The notes under the pieces are model-generated. The model saw only the letters and a list, made by a program, of their open reading frames with translations, ran no database searches and was not told the origin of the DNA. DNA of 50,605 bases. Origin: a bacterium. GTDB taxonomy: Bacteria > Elusimicrobiota > Elusimicrobia > Elusimicrobiales > UBA9959. Of the stretch, positions 16,938 to 26,163 are shown piece after piece. The stretch spans positions 1 to 50,605 of the forward strand of contig JAJZPL010000023.1 of the NCBI GenBank assembly GCA_021811185.1. The letters run 5' to 3'. The first letter of the stretch is position 1, and each line of letters starts with the position of its first letter. A program made the position numbers and the translations under genes.

Positions 16938-17972
16938 CTAGATCCCGGAGGCGTTCTCTTCGGTGTACTTGACGATGTGGTTCATCATCCGGACGGCTTC
17001 GGCGGGGTAGCTGCCTGCCGCGCTTTCGGCGGAAAGCATTACGTAGTCGGTGCCGTCCAGCACGGCGTTGGCCACGTCCGAAACCTCCGCCCGGGTAGGG
17101 CTGGGGTTCGTGGTCATGGTCTCCAGCATCTGCGTGGCGGTAATGACCGGCTTGCCCAGGCGGTTGCACAGCTTTATGATGCGCTTCTGCAGCACCGGCA
17201 CTTCCCAGAGCGGGAACATCACGCCCAGGTCGCCGCGGGCCACCATTATGCCGTCGGAGGCGCCGACGATCTCTTCCAGGTTGCCCACGGCTTCGCGGGC
17301 CTCGATCTTGGAGATCACGCGGCAGGAGGGCAGGCGGGGTTTGACCAGCCGGGCCACGGCCAGCACGTCCGCTTTCGAGCGCACGAACGACTGCGCTATG
17401 AAATCCACGCCGTGCCTGATCCCGAAGTCTATGTCCGCGCGGTCCTCGTCGGACAGGAGCGGGAAATCCAGGTGCGCGAGGGGGATGTTCACGCCTTTAT
17501 GCTCCTTGAGCGTTCCCCCCGCCGTCACTTCGCACGCGAGGGAATCCCGCCCGGCGGCCTTCACCTCCAGCGCTATGTTCCCGTCGTCGATATAAACGAA
17601 GTGCCCTTTCTTTATGACCTTGAGCGAACCGCGGTAATCGAACGGGATCTCGCCCGGAGCGCGCGCGGCGTCCGCCTGCACCAGCGTGACGCGCTGTCTT
17701 TTTTTCAATTCCAGCGGCTGTTTCAGCGCGCCTATCCTTATGCGGTTGCCTTTCAGGTCCTGCAGGATGAGTACCCTGCGCCGCCGCTTGCGGTTCAGTT
17801 CCCGCACCAGGTCTATTTTGGCCTCATGTTCGGTCAGGGTGCCGTGCGAGAAATTCAGGCGGACGGCGTCCAGGCCCGCCTCGAACAATTTGCGGAGCAT
17901 GGCTGGCGAAGAACTGGACGGGCCCAGCGTGGCCAGGATCTTCGTCTTTGGGGTTCGCAGGGTTTTGGACAT
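16938..17972 (-). CDS. pyk: Pyruvate kinase, short form without the C-terminal domain
   Basis: A 344-residue pyruvate kinase-like protein. Conserved parts: [10 protein letters not shown] at the start, [12 protein letters not shown], the KIE motif in [21 protein letters not shown], and [31 protein letters not shown]. The usual enzyme is about 470 residues; here the chain stops right after the barrel ([11 protein letters not shown]), so the C-terminal allosteric/tetramer domain is absent. Two departures stand out: [10 protein letters not shown] instead of the usual DLKGPEIRTG, and GDLGVMFPL where a Glu normally follows GDLGV. The catalytic Lys/Glu/Asp set is present, so activity is plausible. 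It is transcribed alone: a terminator lies upstream at 18002-18024. Confidence 0.88.
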   Translation of the reverse strand: MSKTLRTPKTKILATLGPSSSSPAMLRKLFEAGLDAVRLNFSHGTLTEHEAKIDLVRELNRKRRRRVLILQDLKGNRIRIGALKQPLELKKRQRVTLVQADAARAPGEIPFDYRGSLKVIKKGHFVYIDDGNIALEVKAAGRDSLACEVTAGGTLKEHKGVNIPLAHLDFPLLSDEDRADIDFGIRHGVDFIAQSFVRSKADVLAVARLVKPRLPSCRVISKIEAREAVGNLEEIVGASDGIMVARGDLGVMFPLWEVPVLQKRIIKLCNRLGKPVITATQMLETMTTNPSPTRAEVSDVANAVLDGTDYVMLSAESAAGSYPAEAVRMMNHIVKYTEENASGI

Positions 17973-18001
17973 AGGTTCATTCTATAAAACATGCCGGTAA
18001 T

Positions 18002-18024
18002 AAAAAACCGCCTCCACAGGGCGG
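18002..18024 (-). terminator. Terminator after the Tal-PGI operon
   Basis: CCGCC-N7-GGCGG followed by TTTTTT in the minus direction, 60 bp past the stop at 18086 and 30 bp before the pyruvate kinase start. Confidence 0.65.
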
Positions 18025-18049
18025 GGCCCTCAGAAGACGGTTTTTTCCG

Positions 18050-18085
18050 CGGCAGGGGCGGGCTCGCCCGGTCCTGCCGTTTTTT
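18050..18085 (+). terminator. Hairpin with + strand T-run beside the Tal-PGI stop
   Basis: CGGCAGG pairs with CCTGCCG around GC-rich inner bases, with six T at 18080-18085 on the + strand, directly next to the minus-strand stop codon. No + strand gene precedes it. It may limit antisense transcription into the operon or just fold as a 3' end structure of the minus transcript. Confidence 0.45.
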
Positions 18086-18424
18086 CTAGACTACTTTGCA
18101 GCGGCGGCGCTTGGAGATCAGGTATGCCCCGTTGCGCTGGTGCATGCGCGCCACCAGCTGGTGGGTGCCGGGCTGGAAATTGTTCCAGTCGAACCACCAG
18201 TAGCCGACGTTGTGCCGGCAGGGCTGCCAGGGCTGGTCGTTGACGGAAATGTCCACGCCGGTGCAGTCGCTGGCGCCTATGCGCACCGAGTAATGCCGCG
18301 AGGTGATGTTCTCGAGGTTCTTCGGGTAGTCCACGACCACGTATTCATTGGTGTTAATGATCGCGGTCTTGGTTTTGGTGGTGGTGTTGGTTTTAGTGTT
18401 CTTTTTCACGGCTAACTTAAGCAT
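18086..18424 (-). CDS. Small Ig-like beta protein, possible separate gene at the end of Tal-PGI
   Basis: The ATG at 18424 is preceded by GGAGG with 8-nt spacing and opens a 112-residue protein in the same frame as Tal-PGI. It starts with a Lys/Thr-rich stretch (residues 7-20), then a beta-rich domain of about 85 residues with NEYVVVDYP, HYSVRIGASDCTGVDISVND, QPWQPCRH and GYWWFDW. Three Cys and several Trp/Tyr residues suggest a compact binding fold, perhaps Ig-like. I do not recognise a named family. Either it is a stand-alone protein whose upstream neighbour lost its stop, or a true third domain of the metabolic enzyme. The coding segment is less GC-rich than the enzyme part. Confidence 0.5.
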   Translation of the reverse strand: MLKLAVKKNTKTNTTTKTKTAIINTNEYVVVDYPKNLENITSRHYSVRIGASDCTGVDISVNDQPWQPCRHNVGYWWFDWNNFQPGTHQLVARMHQRNGAYLISKRRRCKVV

Positions 18425-21283
18425 TTCGCTTTCCTCCGCTTGTGGGGCTTCCTCCGGGGTCTCCCCGGGCTGGCCTACCCTGGCAATACGCTCGCTCAGA
18501 TAAGCCAGCGATCTGTCCAGGGGGTGCTTCAAATGGAGCCTCAATACGCGTCTGTTCTTGGAATCCAGGGCTTCGAAGTCGCCCAGGGCTTGCGCTGTTT
18601 CAAATTGCGATAAAGTATATTTTTCCCCAGGTACCAATATATCTTTTTTCGCCTCGCTCGTCAAGATTATGAAGAACCCGTTGTCCGGCCCGCCTTTGTG
18701 CAGCTGCCCCGAGGAATGCAGGTAGCGCGGCCCGTAGGCCAGCGTGCAGGCCGCCGAGGTGAAGCCGGTAAGGGTCTCGCGCAGCTTCTTCAGGCCGGCG
18801 TCCACTTCCGGGCCGGCCGGCAGGTAGGCCAGCAGCCCTATGTACTCCTTCTCCTTCAGGTATGAGAAGACCGACCAGAAGACGTCGTCGTATTTGGCTA
18901 TGGCGTTCTGGCCGTTCTTGAGAGCCCGGGAAGCGTACACGGCCACGCGGTCGGCCGAAAAGTCGGGCTTCGGCGCCGGCAGCTTGCCTTTGCGCGAAAC
19001 CTTCGCCAGCATGGCCGCCGTAAGGGCCTTCGCCTCCTGCACGTCGGGCTGGTCGAAAGGGTTGATCCCCAGCAGCGTGCCGGCCGCCGCGGCGGCCGTT
19101 TCCCAGCGGAAGAACTCGGCCCCAAGGTCGTAAGGGTCTTTGACGGCGATGGTGTACACCGGGTGCCCGGCCTTCTTAAGCGCGGCCAAAGCAGCCTCCT
19201 CCGCCGGGTCGGCGAAGCCCTCCACCATGGTGCGCACGAAGAACCGGTCCGCCTGGTATTTGTCCGGGGCCATCAGCGGCTCCAGGCAGACGGGGGTTAT
19301 GCCCTTGCCTTCCTTGCCGGTGCTTTCGGCCACCAGCTGCTCCACCCACAGGCCCAGCTGTTTAAGTTTTTCCGGCATGACCAGCGTAAGCTTGTCCCGG
19401 CCGGCCCGCGCGTGGCCGCCCATCAGGGCCCCGAGCAGGAGCCCGGGGTTTTTCTCCGGCTCCTTGTTCTTGCAGAGGCTGGCCAGGTTTATAGCCCTTT
19501 CCAGCAGCTTCTTTACGTCGGCGCCGCAGAGCGCCGCCGGCACCAGGCCGAAATAGGAGAGCGCGGAGAAGCGGCCGCCTACGCCCGCCGGGTTGATGTA
19601 AAGGCGGCGGAATTTCTTCTCCTTGGACAGGTCGTCCAGGGCCGTTCCGGAATCGGTTATCGCTATGAAGTTATCCCCGGGCTTCTTTATCTTTGCCTTC
19701 TTCAGCTGGTCCCAGAAATACTTGAAATGGCTGGCGGGTTCTATCGTGCCGCCGGACTTGCTGGCGTAGACGAACAGCGTGCGTTTCAGGTCCAGCTGCT
19801 CCCGCACGGAAACCAGCCGTGCCGGGTCCGTGGAATCCAGGATCAGCAGTTTCGGCCAGGCCGGGTTCTGCAAGACGCTGCGCATGGCTTCGGGGGCCAG
19901 GCTGGAGCCGCCCATGCCCAGCAGCACTACGTGCGTAAAGCCCGCCGCGCGCATCTCCTCCGCGAACTGCTGTATCCCTTTGGCCTTAGGGAGCATCTTG
20001 AAAGGTATGTCGGGCCAGCCGAGGGCGCCGGCGAGCTCTTTCGCGGCGGTGTCGCCCTTCTTCCAGAGGCCGGCGTCCTTTGCCCAGAGACGTTCCGTGA
20101 AGTTCACCCCGGCCAGTTCTTTAAGGGTTTCGGCGGCTTCCGCCGGCACAGGCTCCGCCGGCGCGGCGCCTTCCCGGTGAGCGGCTGCCAGCGCGCTCTT
20201 CTTTTCCATAATGCGCGCCAGCAGGCCTTCGTAGGCCTGCGCGAATTTTTTGATGCCTTCGGTTTCCAGGTCTTCCAGGATCTTCCCGAAATCGACCCCC
20301 GCGGCGGCCAGTGCCGCGAAATGTTTTTCAGCCGCCGCGTAGCGCTGTTCCAGCGGGGCCCGGTTTAGCTTGCCGTCGGAGAAGTAGGCTTGCAGCGCCT
20401 CTTCCGGGGCCGTGTTCACCGAGCCCTCAAGCGCCAGTTCCTCCATATAAAGGGAAGGGCGCAGGGCCGGGTCTTTCACGCTGGTGGAGGCCCAGAGGAT
20501 GCGCTGCGGGGGAATGCCCGAGGCGCGGAAACCGGGGTTGTAGAAAAGCTCCCGGTAAAGCCGGTAGGCCAGCATGGAGTTGGCGATGCCGGTGCGGCCG
20601 ATCAATTTTTTTGCGGCCTCGGCCTTGCCGGCGGGCGGGGCGGCCAGCGCCTTGTCCGCGGCGGTGTCGATGCGGCTTACGAAGAAACTGGCCACGGAAG
20701 CGACCGAGTCCACCGGCAAAGAATTCCTGTGCCGCCAGGACATGGCCGCGGTATAGGCCTGCGTGACGGCGCGGTAGCGTTCCACCGAGAAGATCAGCGT
20801 GAAGTTGACGCTGATGCCCTTCTTGAGCAGGTTCTCCCCCGCCGCCAGCCCCTGCCTGGTGGCCGGCACTTTTATCATCAGATTGACGCGTCCGACGCGC
20901 TCGGCCAGGCGCAGGCCGGCGGCTTCGGTGCGGTCCGCGTCCAGGGCCAGGCGCGGCGAAACCTCCAGGCTCACGAAGCCGTCATGCCCGCCGGAGGCTT
21001 TGTGCGCCGGCAGCAGCAGGTCCGCGGCGCGCTGGATGTCCTCCACCGCCAGGGTCTCGAAGATCTCTTCGGGAGAGGCGCTGCCGGCGGCCAGTTTCTC
21101 GATAGGCCCGGAGTAAATGGGCCCGGAGAGGGCCTTCTCGAAAATGGAGGGGTTGGAGGTGAGGCCGGTTATGCCCCACTTCTTCAGCATCCCCGAAAGC
21201 GTGCCGTCCAGCAGAAAATCCCGGCGCAGGTTATCCAGCCAGAGGCTCTGGCCGGCCTTCGCTATCTCCCCGGGGGCGGGCAT
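18086..21283 (-). CDS. Bifunctional transaldolase/glucose-6-phosphate isomerase with extra domain
   Basis: A 1065-residue fusion. Residues 1-365 are transaldolase: GITGLTSNPSIFEKA, and the Schiff-base Lys138 in NLMIKVPATRQG. From about residue 395 to 920 is phosphoglucose isomerase: LLGMGGSSLAPEAM and SKSGGTIEP. The two enzymes link the non-oxidative pentose phosphate pathway and upper glycolysis (sedoheptulose-7-P + glyceraldehyde-3-P to erythrose-4-P + fructose-6-P, then to glucose-6-P). Known Tal-PGI fusions end near residue 940 here. After a Glu/Pro-rich stretch the frame goes on for 112 codons into an unrelated Trp/Tyr-rich beta domain that has its own ribosome-binding site and ATG. It overlaps rpiB by one base (TGATG), so the two are translationally coupled. 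Confidence 0.88.
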   Translation of the reverse strand: MPAPGEIAKAGQSLWLDNLRRDFLLDGTLSGMLKKWGITGLTSNPSIFEKALSGPIYSGPIEKLAAGSASPEEIFETLAVEDIQRAADLLLPAHKASGGHDGFVSLEVSPRLALDADRTEAAGLRLAERVGRVNLMIKVPATRQGLAAGENLLKKGISVNFTLIFSVERYRAVTQAYTAAMSWRHRNSLPVDSVASVASFFVSRIDTAADKALAAPPAGKAEAAKKLIGRTGIANSMLAYRLYRELFYNPGFRASGIPPQRILWASTSVKDPALRPSLYMEELALEGSVNTAPEEALQAYFSDGKLNRAPLEQRYAAAEKHFAALAAAGVDFGKILEDLETEGIKKFAQAYEGLLARIMEKKSALAAAHREGAAPAEPVPAEAAETLKELAGVNFTERLWAKDAGLWKKGDTAAKELAGALGWPDIPFKMLPKAKGIQQFAEEMRAAGFTHVVLLGMGGSSLAPEAMRSVLQNPAWPKLLILDSTDPARLVSVREQLDLKRTLFVYASKSGGTIEPASHFKYFWDQLKKAKIKKPGDNFIAITDSGTALDDLSKEKKFRRLYINPAGVGGRFSALSYFGLVPAALCGADVKKLLERAINLASLCKNKEPEKNPGLLLGALMGGHARAGRDKLTLVMPEKLKQLGLWVEQLVAESTGKEGKGITPVCLEPLMAPDKYQADRFFVRTMVEGFADPAEEAALAALKKAGHPVYTIAVKDPYDLGAEFFRWETAAAAAGTLLGINPFDQPDVQEAKALTAAMLAKVSRKGKLPAPKPDFSADRVAVYASRALKNGQNAIAKYDDVFWSVFSYLKEKEYIGLLAYLPAGPEVDAGLKKLRETLTGFTSAACTLAYGPRYLHSSGQLHKGGPDNGFFIILTSEAKKDILVPGEKYTLSQFETAQALGDFEALDSKNRRVLRLHLKHPLDRSLAYLSERIARVGQPGETPEEAPQAEESEMLKLAVKKNTKTNTTTKTKTAIINTNEYVVVDYPKNLENITSRHYSVRIGASDCTGVDISVNDQPWQPCRHNVGYWWFDWNNFQPGTHQLVARMHQRNGAYLISKRRRCKVV

Positions 21284-21732
21284 CAGTTCCCCCGCTCCAT
21301 CTCTTCTATCTTTTTCAGCCGGCGGTTATGCCTTTCCTCGTTGGAGAACTCCGCGCCGGCGAAGCGGGCGGCGATCTCGAACGCCAGCGCCGGGCCGATG
21401 ACGCGCGAGCCCAGGCACAGCACGTTCATGTCGTCGTGCTCCACGCCCTGGTGGGCGGAGTAGGTGTCGTGGCAGAGGCCGGCGCGGATGCCTTTGAACT
21501 TGTTGGCGGCCACGCAGGCTCCTACGCCGGAGCCGCAGACCACGATGGCGCGCCTGGCCGCGCCGGAAAGTACGGCCTCGGCCGCCTTCCGGGCGAAATC
21601 GGGGTAGTCCACCGGCTTGTCCGGGGAATCCGTGCCCAGGTCGGAAATTTCGTGGCCGAGGGTCTTAAGGTGCGGTATCAGGGCCGCTTTAAGAGGATAA
21701 CCGGCGTGGTCGCTGGCGATGGCAATTTTCAT
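21283..21732 (-). CDS. rpiB: Ribose-5-phosphate isomerase B
   Basis: A 149-residue RpiB/LacAB family enzyme. It shows ASDHAGYPLK at the N-terminus, catalytic Cys66 in VVCGSGVG, and His99 in GVEHDDMNVLCLGSR. It interconverts ribose-5-phosphate and ribulose-5-phosphate in the pentose phosphate pathway. Its stop shares a base with the Tal-PGI start, so the operon groups two steps of the non-oxidative pentose phosphate pathway. It lies 54 bp downstream of the batE-like gene and may be read from the Bat operon. Confidence 0.95.
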   Translation of the reverse strand: MKIAIASDHAGYPLKAALIPHLKTLGHEISDLGTDSPDKPVDYPDFARKAAEAVLSGAARRAIVVCGSGVGACVAANKFKGIRAGLCHDTYSAHQGVEHDDMNVLCLGSRVIGPALAFEIAARFAGAEFSNEERHNRRLKKIEEMERGN

Positions 21733-21786
21733 GTTGTTCCCTTTTTATCCCGGTTCACGGTTTTAGTGGCGGGCCGGCCGGCCCGC

Positions 21787-22530
21787 CTACAGGCGCTCCA
21801 CATCCGTCTTGAGCGCCCAGCCTTTAATGCCTTCCTTGGTCAGGCCTATCTCGTAATAATTGTCGTCGGCGGCGTCCAGCACCTTTACCAGCCGGCCTTC
21901 CGGGGCGGACGCGTAGGTCTTGAAATTCTCGCCGGGCCCGCTCAGCATGCGCGCGCCGCCGGCCTTGGTTACCACCGCCCCGTCCACGAAGGGCGAACTC
22001 TGCCGGGCGCCGATCCAGGCCAGCGTGAGCAGCAGCAGCAGCGCGGCCGCCATGGCGGCGCTGCCTGCCGCCTTGCCGGCCCGGCTGCCGTCCATCAGGA
22101 AGCCCGCGGCCCCCGCCAGGCAGGCCAGCCAGAAAAGGAGGGCCGCCAGGGTCTTTAGCTCCGCGTCGGAGAGCAGGTAGTAAAGGTAATGCAGGGTCCT
22201 GGGGGTCCCCTCCGGCACCAGCGACTGCCCGGTCTGGCGCAGCGCGAAATCCAGGTTGGCGCGGATGTCGCCGGAGCGCGGGTCCAGCTTGAAGGCTTTG
22301 GCATACTCCAGCACCGCCGGTCCCAGGCGGCCCAGCCGGAAGAGCGCGTTGCCGGCGTTGTAGTGCGCCCAGGGGTTGGCCGGCTCCTGCGCGGCTACCT
22401 TGTTGTACCCCTCCAGCGCGTCCTCGTAGCGGCCGTTCTTGTAGAGGTCGTTGAATTCCGCCAGTTCCCCGCGGTCGTAGGCCGCCGCGGGCGCCGCGGA
22501 AAGTACGAGTATCAGGAAGATCTTTTTCAT
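21787..22530 (-). CDS. batE: BatE-like TPR and SH3 membrane protein
   Basis: A 247-residue protein. Signal peptide (residues 1-17), then two or three TPR units (about 20-100: YKNGRYEDALEGYNKVAAQEP, AHYNAGNALFRLGRLGPAVLEY). Two membrane segments follow (about 127-145 and 153-172). A C-terminal SH3-like domain (about 180-247) has GARMLSGPGENFKTY and IKGWALKTDVERL. This layout is that of BatE in Bat (Bacteroides aerotolerance) operons. The role of BatE is not settled; it probably helps to assemble the Bat membrane complex. It follows batD by 16 bp. Confidence 0.8.
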   Translation of the reverse strand: MKKIFLILVLSAAPAAAYDRGELAEFNDLYKNGRYEDALEGYNKVAAQEPANPWAHYNAGNALFRLGRLGPAVLEYAKAFKLDPRSGDIRANLDFALRQTGQSLVPEGTPRTLHYLYYLLSDAELKTLAALLFWLACLAGAAGFLMDGSRAGKAAGSAAMAAALLLLLTLAWIGARQSSPFVDGAVVTKAGGARMLSGPGENFKTYASAPEGRLVKVLDAADDNYYEIGLTKEGIKGWALKTDVERL

Positions 22531-22546
22531 CGTCGGTGCCCAACCC

Positions 22547-24388
22547 CTAGCGCAGTTCTTTCTCCAGCATCTCTATCAGCAGCGAATACTTCTTGGCCAG
22601 GTCCCCGGTACCCTCCGCCTCCGACGCCGACGGGGCGAAATGGCGCAGCTCGAGCGCGCTCCAGAGTTCGCGGATCTCTTCCAGGGAGCTGTCCTGCGCC
22701 CGGGGGAAGCGTTCCTTGATCAGTTCCGCCGCCTTCCGGGTGGTCAGCGCGCTTACCTTGACCCCGCACTTGTCCGAGAGGTAGTTCATGAAAGAATTAT
22801 AAAGTTCCGAGACCGCCTCGTTGTTCCTGCCTGCCTTGATCAGGGCTTCCGCCCGGTCGATGTCCCTGAACGCCTCGCTCCTGGCCCGGCGGAATTTGAA
22901 CAGCAGCGGGTTGGCCGATTTGAAACGGTTGAAGCGCGAGAGCCAGAAGGCCAGGCCAAGCAGCGCGGCCGGGATGGCGTGCGCCCAGAGCGGCAGCGCT
23001 GCGGCGCGGGCGGCCAGGCCGGCCAGCGCGCCGGGGCCGTTCTCGTCGCTGACGTAGCGGATGTCGGCGCCGGAAGCCGTTACCTGCGACTGGGCCGCGG
23101 AAGGGTTGTAGTAAACGCTCTTGGTCCCCGGTTCCCCTTTCTCCACCGTCATGACCAGGGGCTCGGTCTGCAGCTCCTTGTAGGAGGCGGTCTTCGGGTC
23201 GAAGAAAGCGAATTTAATCGGGGGAATGGTCTTTTTCCCCTCCGAACGCGGCACCAGGATATAGGTGAAGGTCTTCTTGCCGCTCAGCACGTCACCGTCC
23301 TTTTTAACGTCGAGGGAACTCATCGTGTCGAAAACCTTGAAGTCGCCCAGGTCGGGCAGCTTGGGCGCGGTGACGGTCTTCAGATTCCCGTTCCCGCTGA
23401 CCGTCACGGAAAAATTCACGGCTTCCCCCGCTTTGGCGTCGGTACGGTCCGCGGAGGCGCTCACCGTGTAGCTGCCCACGGCGCCGGAGAAACTGTCGGG
23501 AGCCCCGGCGGGCAGGGGTTTTATGTCGAGGTTCAGGGTTTCGGTGCTGAAATCCCGGCTCTTGCCCTGCGCCCCGCTCATCGACATGAAGGTCTGGAAA
23601 AAATTGGGGTCGAAGGGGTCTATCGGCTGGTCGGAGGGGATCTGGGCCACTACCGTGGCGGGCTGGACCACCGCAGGGCCCGGGGTAAGCGCGAACAGCG
23701 CGGTCTTGATCTCGCTGTAGGCGTAGCGCACGCCGCCGATGTCGGTCTCGCCGTTGCGCACCGGCGGCAGGTCCTCGGCGAGCAGGTTCTTGAGCACCGG
23801 CGGCACGTACTGCGGATTGGAACTGAGCGGTACGGCGGTGTAGAACTTGATGCTGAGGTTTATCTGTTCGCCGACGTAGGCGGTCTTCCTGTCCGTTTCC
23901 GCCTTGATGAAGATCTGTTCGCCGGCCTTCCCCGGCTGCCTGCCCGCGGCTTTGCCCCGGGGCTGCTGCCGCGGCTGCGCGGGCTGCTGCGCCTGGGCCT
24001 GCTGGCGGGCTTTGGTGACCACTACCTGTATTTCCGGGGTAGCGGCCTTTTCCTTGCCGTTGGAAATGGAGATGGACGGGATGCGCTGGACGCCCAGGAA
24101 ACGCGGGGTAAGGATATAAGTGAAGGCGACGGAGGTGGTGATCTTGCCGTTGATGATGGAAATACTCTGGCTGCGTCCCGAGGAGTAGACGTTGAAATTC
24201 TGCATGTTGGGGAGCTTCGGTTCCGGCACGGTGGCCGAGTCTCCCGCCACCGTTACGGTAAGGTAGACGTTCCCGTTTATCTCCACCGAGCTGCGGTCGG
24301 TCTCCGCCGTGATGGTCAGGTAGGCCAGCGCGGGCGAGGCCAGGGCGGCCAGCGCGGCCGCCAGGAGCAGGGGAAGTAATCTCTTCAC
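22547..24388 (-). CDS. batD: BatD-like protein (oxygen tolerance family)
   Basis: A 613-residue BatD protein. Signal peptide (about 1-22, LLAAALAALASPALA), a large periplasmic beta-rich region with repeated units (VYLTVTVAGDS, VAFTYILTPR, AVNFSVTVSGNG and TFTYILVPRSEGKK), one membrane segment near residue 470 (LWAHAIPAALLGLAFWL), and a cytosolic helical tail. The repeated F/TYIL-P-R pattern is the family hallmark. BatD works with the VWA proteins BatA and BatB in the envelope. Its start overlaps the batBC stop by 4 bp. Confidence 0.88.
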   Translation of the reverse strand: MKRLLPLLLAAALAALASPALAYLTITAETDRSSVEINGNVYLTVTVAGDSATVPEPKLPNMQNFNVYSSGRSQSISIINGKITTSVAFTYILTPRFLGVQRIPSISISNGKEKAATPEIQVVVTKARQQAQAQQPAQPRQQPRGKAAGRQPGKAGEQIFIKAETDRKTAYVGEQINLSIKFYTAVPLSSNPQYVPPVLKNLLAEDLPPVRNGETDIGGVRYAYSEIKTALFALTPGPAVVQPATVVAQIPSDQPIDPFDPNFFQTFMSMSGAQGKSRDFSTETLNLDIKPLPAGAPDSFSGAVGSYTVSASADRTDAKAGEAVNFSVTVSGNGNLKTVTAPKLPDLGDFKVFDTMSSLDVKKDGDVLSGKKTFTYILVPRSEGKKTIPPIKFAFFDPKTASYKELQTEPLVMTVEKGEPGTKSVYYNPSAAQSQVTASGADIRYVSDENGPGALAGLAARAAALPLWAHAIPAALLGLAFWLSRFNRFKSANPLLFKFRRARSEAFRDIDRAEALIKAGRNNEAVSELYNSFMNYLSDKCGVKVSALTTRKAAELIKERFPRAQDSSLEEIRELWSALELRHFAPSASEAEGTGDLAKKYSLLIEMLEKELR

Positions 24389-26163
24389 CAGTCCTCCAGT
24401 CTCTGCTGCGGCTGGGGTTTGCCGGCCTGGTTCATCATTGGCTGGGCTTCGGGCCCGCGGGCCGCGGCTTTTTCTTTTTCTTTCATCATTTCCAGTATCT
24501 GCCGGCTCTTTTCCCTGGCTTCGGCCTTCTTTCTTTCCTGCTCGTTCTGCTTCTCCTGCTCTTTCTGTTTGTCCTGGTCCTTCTTGTCCTGCCCGCCGCC
24601 GCCCTTGTCCTCTTTCTTGTCCTGGCCGCCCTGCTTCTTGTCCTGGTCTTTCTTTTCCTGGTCCTTGTCTTTTTTGTCCTTGGAACTTTTGGACTGCTCT
24701 TTTTTCTTCTGTTCCAGGGCTTTCTGCAGGTTGAAATTAGCGTCGGCGTCCTTCGGGTTCAGCGTAAGCGCCTTGCGGTAGCTGGTTATGGCGCCGGCCA
24801 GGTCCCCGCTTTTAAAGAGCGCGTTGCCGCGGTTGTACCAGGCCGCCCCGGCGATCTTGGGCGAAGCCGCCGCCTGGTCGAAAAATTCCGCGGCCTTGGC
24901 GTATTCTTCCATGCGGTAGAAGGCGTCGCCGGTGTTGAAATCAAGGCGTTTGTCGGAGGGATTTTTTTCCTGGGCCCTGGAATAATACTCGAAGGCCTTC
25001 GGCCAGTCCTTCTTGGCGTAGGCCGAATTCCCCTCCCTCGCCAGGGAGTCGGCTTCGCCCGCGCGCGCCGGGCCCGCCGCCGCCAGGGCCAGGGCCGCCG
25101 CCAGGACGGCCTTGCCGCCCAGCCTGCCGCCCTTTTTCAGGAAAGCGGGCAGGTTCATTCTCAGCTTGAACCCCTTTTCCATAAGCATCAATTCTATCAA
25201 AAGAAGGAGCAGGGCCAAAGCCAAAGGCCACTGGTAGCGGTTCTTGAAGTTGTTCCTTCCCTTTCCCTTGGCCTTCTCCAGGTCCAGCGCGCTGACCGCC
25301 TTGCGGATGTCCTCGGCGGCGGCGTCCGGCCCGCTGTACCGCAGGTAGGCGGCGCCGGTGCGGCTGGCTATCTTCATCAGCGTGGCCTCGTCCAGGCGGC
25401 TCACTACGGTCTTGCCGCTGCGGTCCTTCTTGTACTCCAGCGTGTTGCCGGCGGAATCCTTTACCGGGATCAGTTCCCCCTCCGGGCTGCCGATCCCCAC
25501 GGTGAAGATCTTGAGGTTCTGCGCCACGGCCTCGGTGAGCGCCGTATCCAGCATGGTGGAGTGGTCCTCGCCGTCGGTTATCAGGACCATCACCTTCTGC
25601 CCGCCGTAGCGCGACAGCATCGCTAAGGAGGTTTCTATCGCCGCGGAAAAATCCGTGCCCTGCGAGGGCAGCATGCCGGGCTGCAGGGCCGAAGCGAAAT
25701 AGGAAATGGCTTCCTGGTCCGTGGTGAGCGGGCACTGGGTGTAGGCGTCCCCGGCGAAAGCCACCACGCCTATGCGGTAGTCGGAAAATTTTTCCGCTAT
25801 GGCCCCCAGCAGCAGGCGCGCGTTCTCCAGGCGGCTGGGCTTCAGGTCCTTGGCCGCCATGGAGAGCGAGGTGTCCACGGCTATTATGATGTTCCCCTTA
25901 AGGTCGGTCACCGGGGTAAGCTCGGTTCCCCATTGCGGGCCGGCGGCGGCCAGGAAAGCGAGGCCGAGCGCGGTGATATAGAGGACCCCGCGCAGGCGGC
26001 GCCGCGCGGCGGCCGTCCCGGCGTTCATGCGGCCGAAGGCCGGGCCCAGCAGCAGGCCGGCGGCGGCCAGCCGGCTCTCTTCGGCCTTGAACCTGAAGAA
26101 GAGCAGGGCGGCGAAGGCGGCGGCCAGCCAGGCCAGGACCAGGGGGTGTCTGAACAGTTCCAT
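24385..26163 (-). CDS. BatB-BatC fusion: VWA domain plus TPR and charged tail
   Basis: A 592-residue protein that combines BatB and BatC, which are separate genes in many species. N-terminal membrane segments are followed by a von Willebrand A domain with a MIDAS site DTSLS (97-101) and VLITDGEDHS, then a membrane segment (about 315-335). A second hydrophobic stretch precedes TPR units (about 385-470: GNSAYAKKDWPKAFEYYSRAQEKNPSD, GNALFKSGDLAGAITSYRKAL). The tail (about 478-560) is low complexity, nearly all Lys, Asp, Glu, Gln and Gly. The VWA domain probably faces the periplasm. The batA stop overlaps its start by one base. Confidence 0.88.
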   Translation of the reverse strand: MELFRHPLVLAWLAAAFAALLFFRFKAEESRLAAAGLLLGPAFGRMNAGTAAARRRLRGVLYITALGLAFLAAAGPQWGTELTPVTDLKGNIIIAVDTSLSMAAKDLKPSRLENARLLLGAIAEKFSDYRIGVVAFAGDAYTQCPLTTDQEAISYFASALQPGMLPSQGTDFSAAIETSLAMLSRYGGQKVMVLITDGEDHSTMLDTALTEAVAQNLKIFTVGIGSPEGELIPVKDSAGNTLEYKKDRSGKTVVSRLDEATLMKIASRTGAAYLRYSGPDAAAEDIRKAVSALDLEKAKGKGRNNFKNRYQWPLALALLLLLIELMLMEKGFKLRMNLPAFLKKGGRLGGKAVLAAALALAAAGPARAGEADSLAREGNSAYAKKDWPKAFEYYSRAQEKNPSDKRLDFNTGDAFYRMEEYAKAAEFFDQAAASPKIAGAAWYNRGNALFKSGDLAGAITSYRKALTLNPKDADANFNLQKALEQKKKEQSKSSKDKKDKDQEKKDQDKKQGGQDKKEDKGGGGQDKKDQDKQKEQEKQNEQERKKAEAREKSRQILEMMKEKEKAAARGPEAQPMMNQAGKPQPQQRLEDW

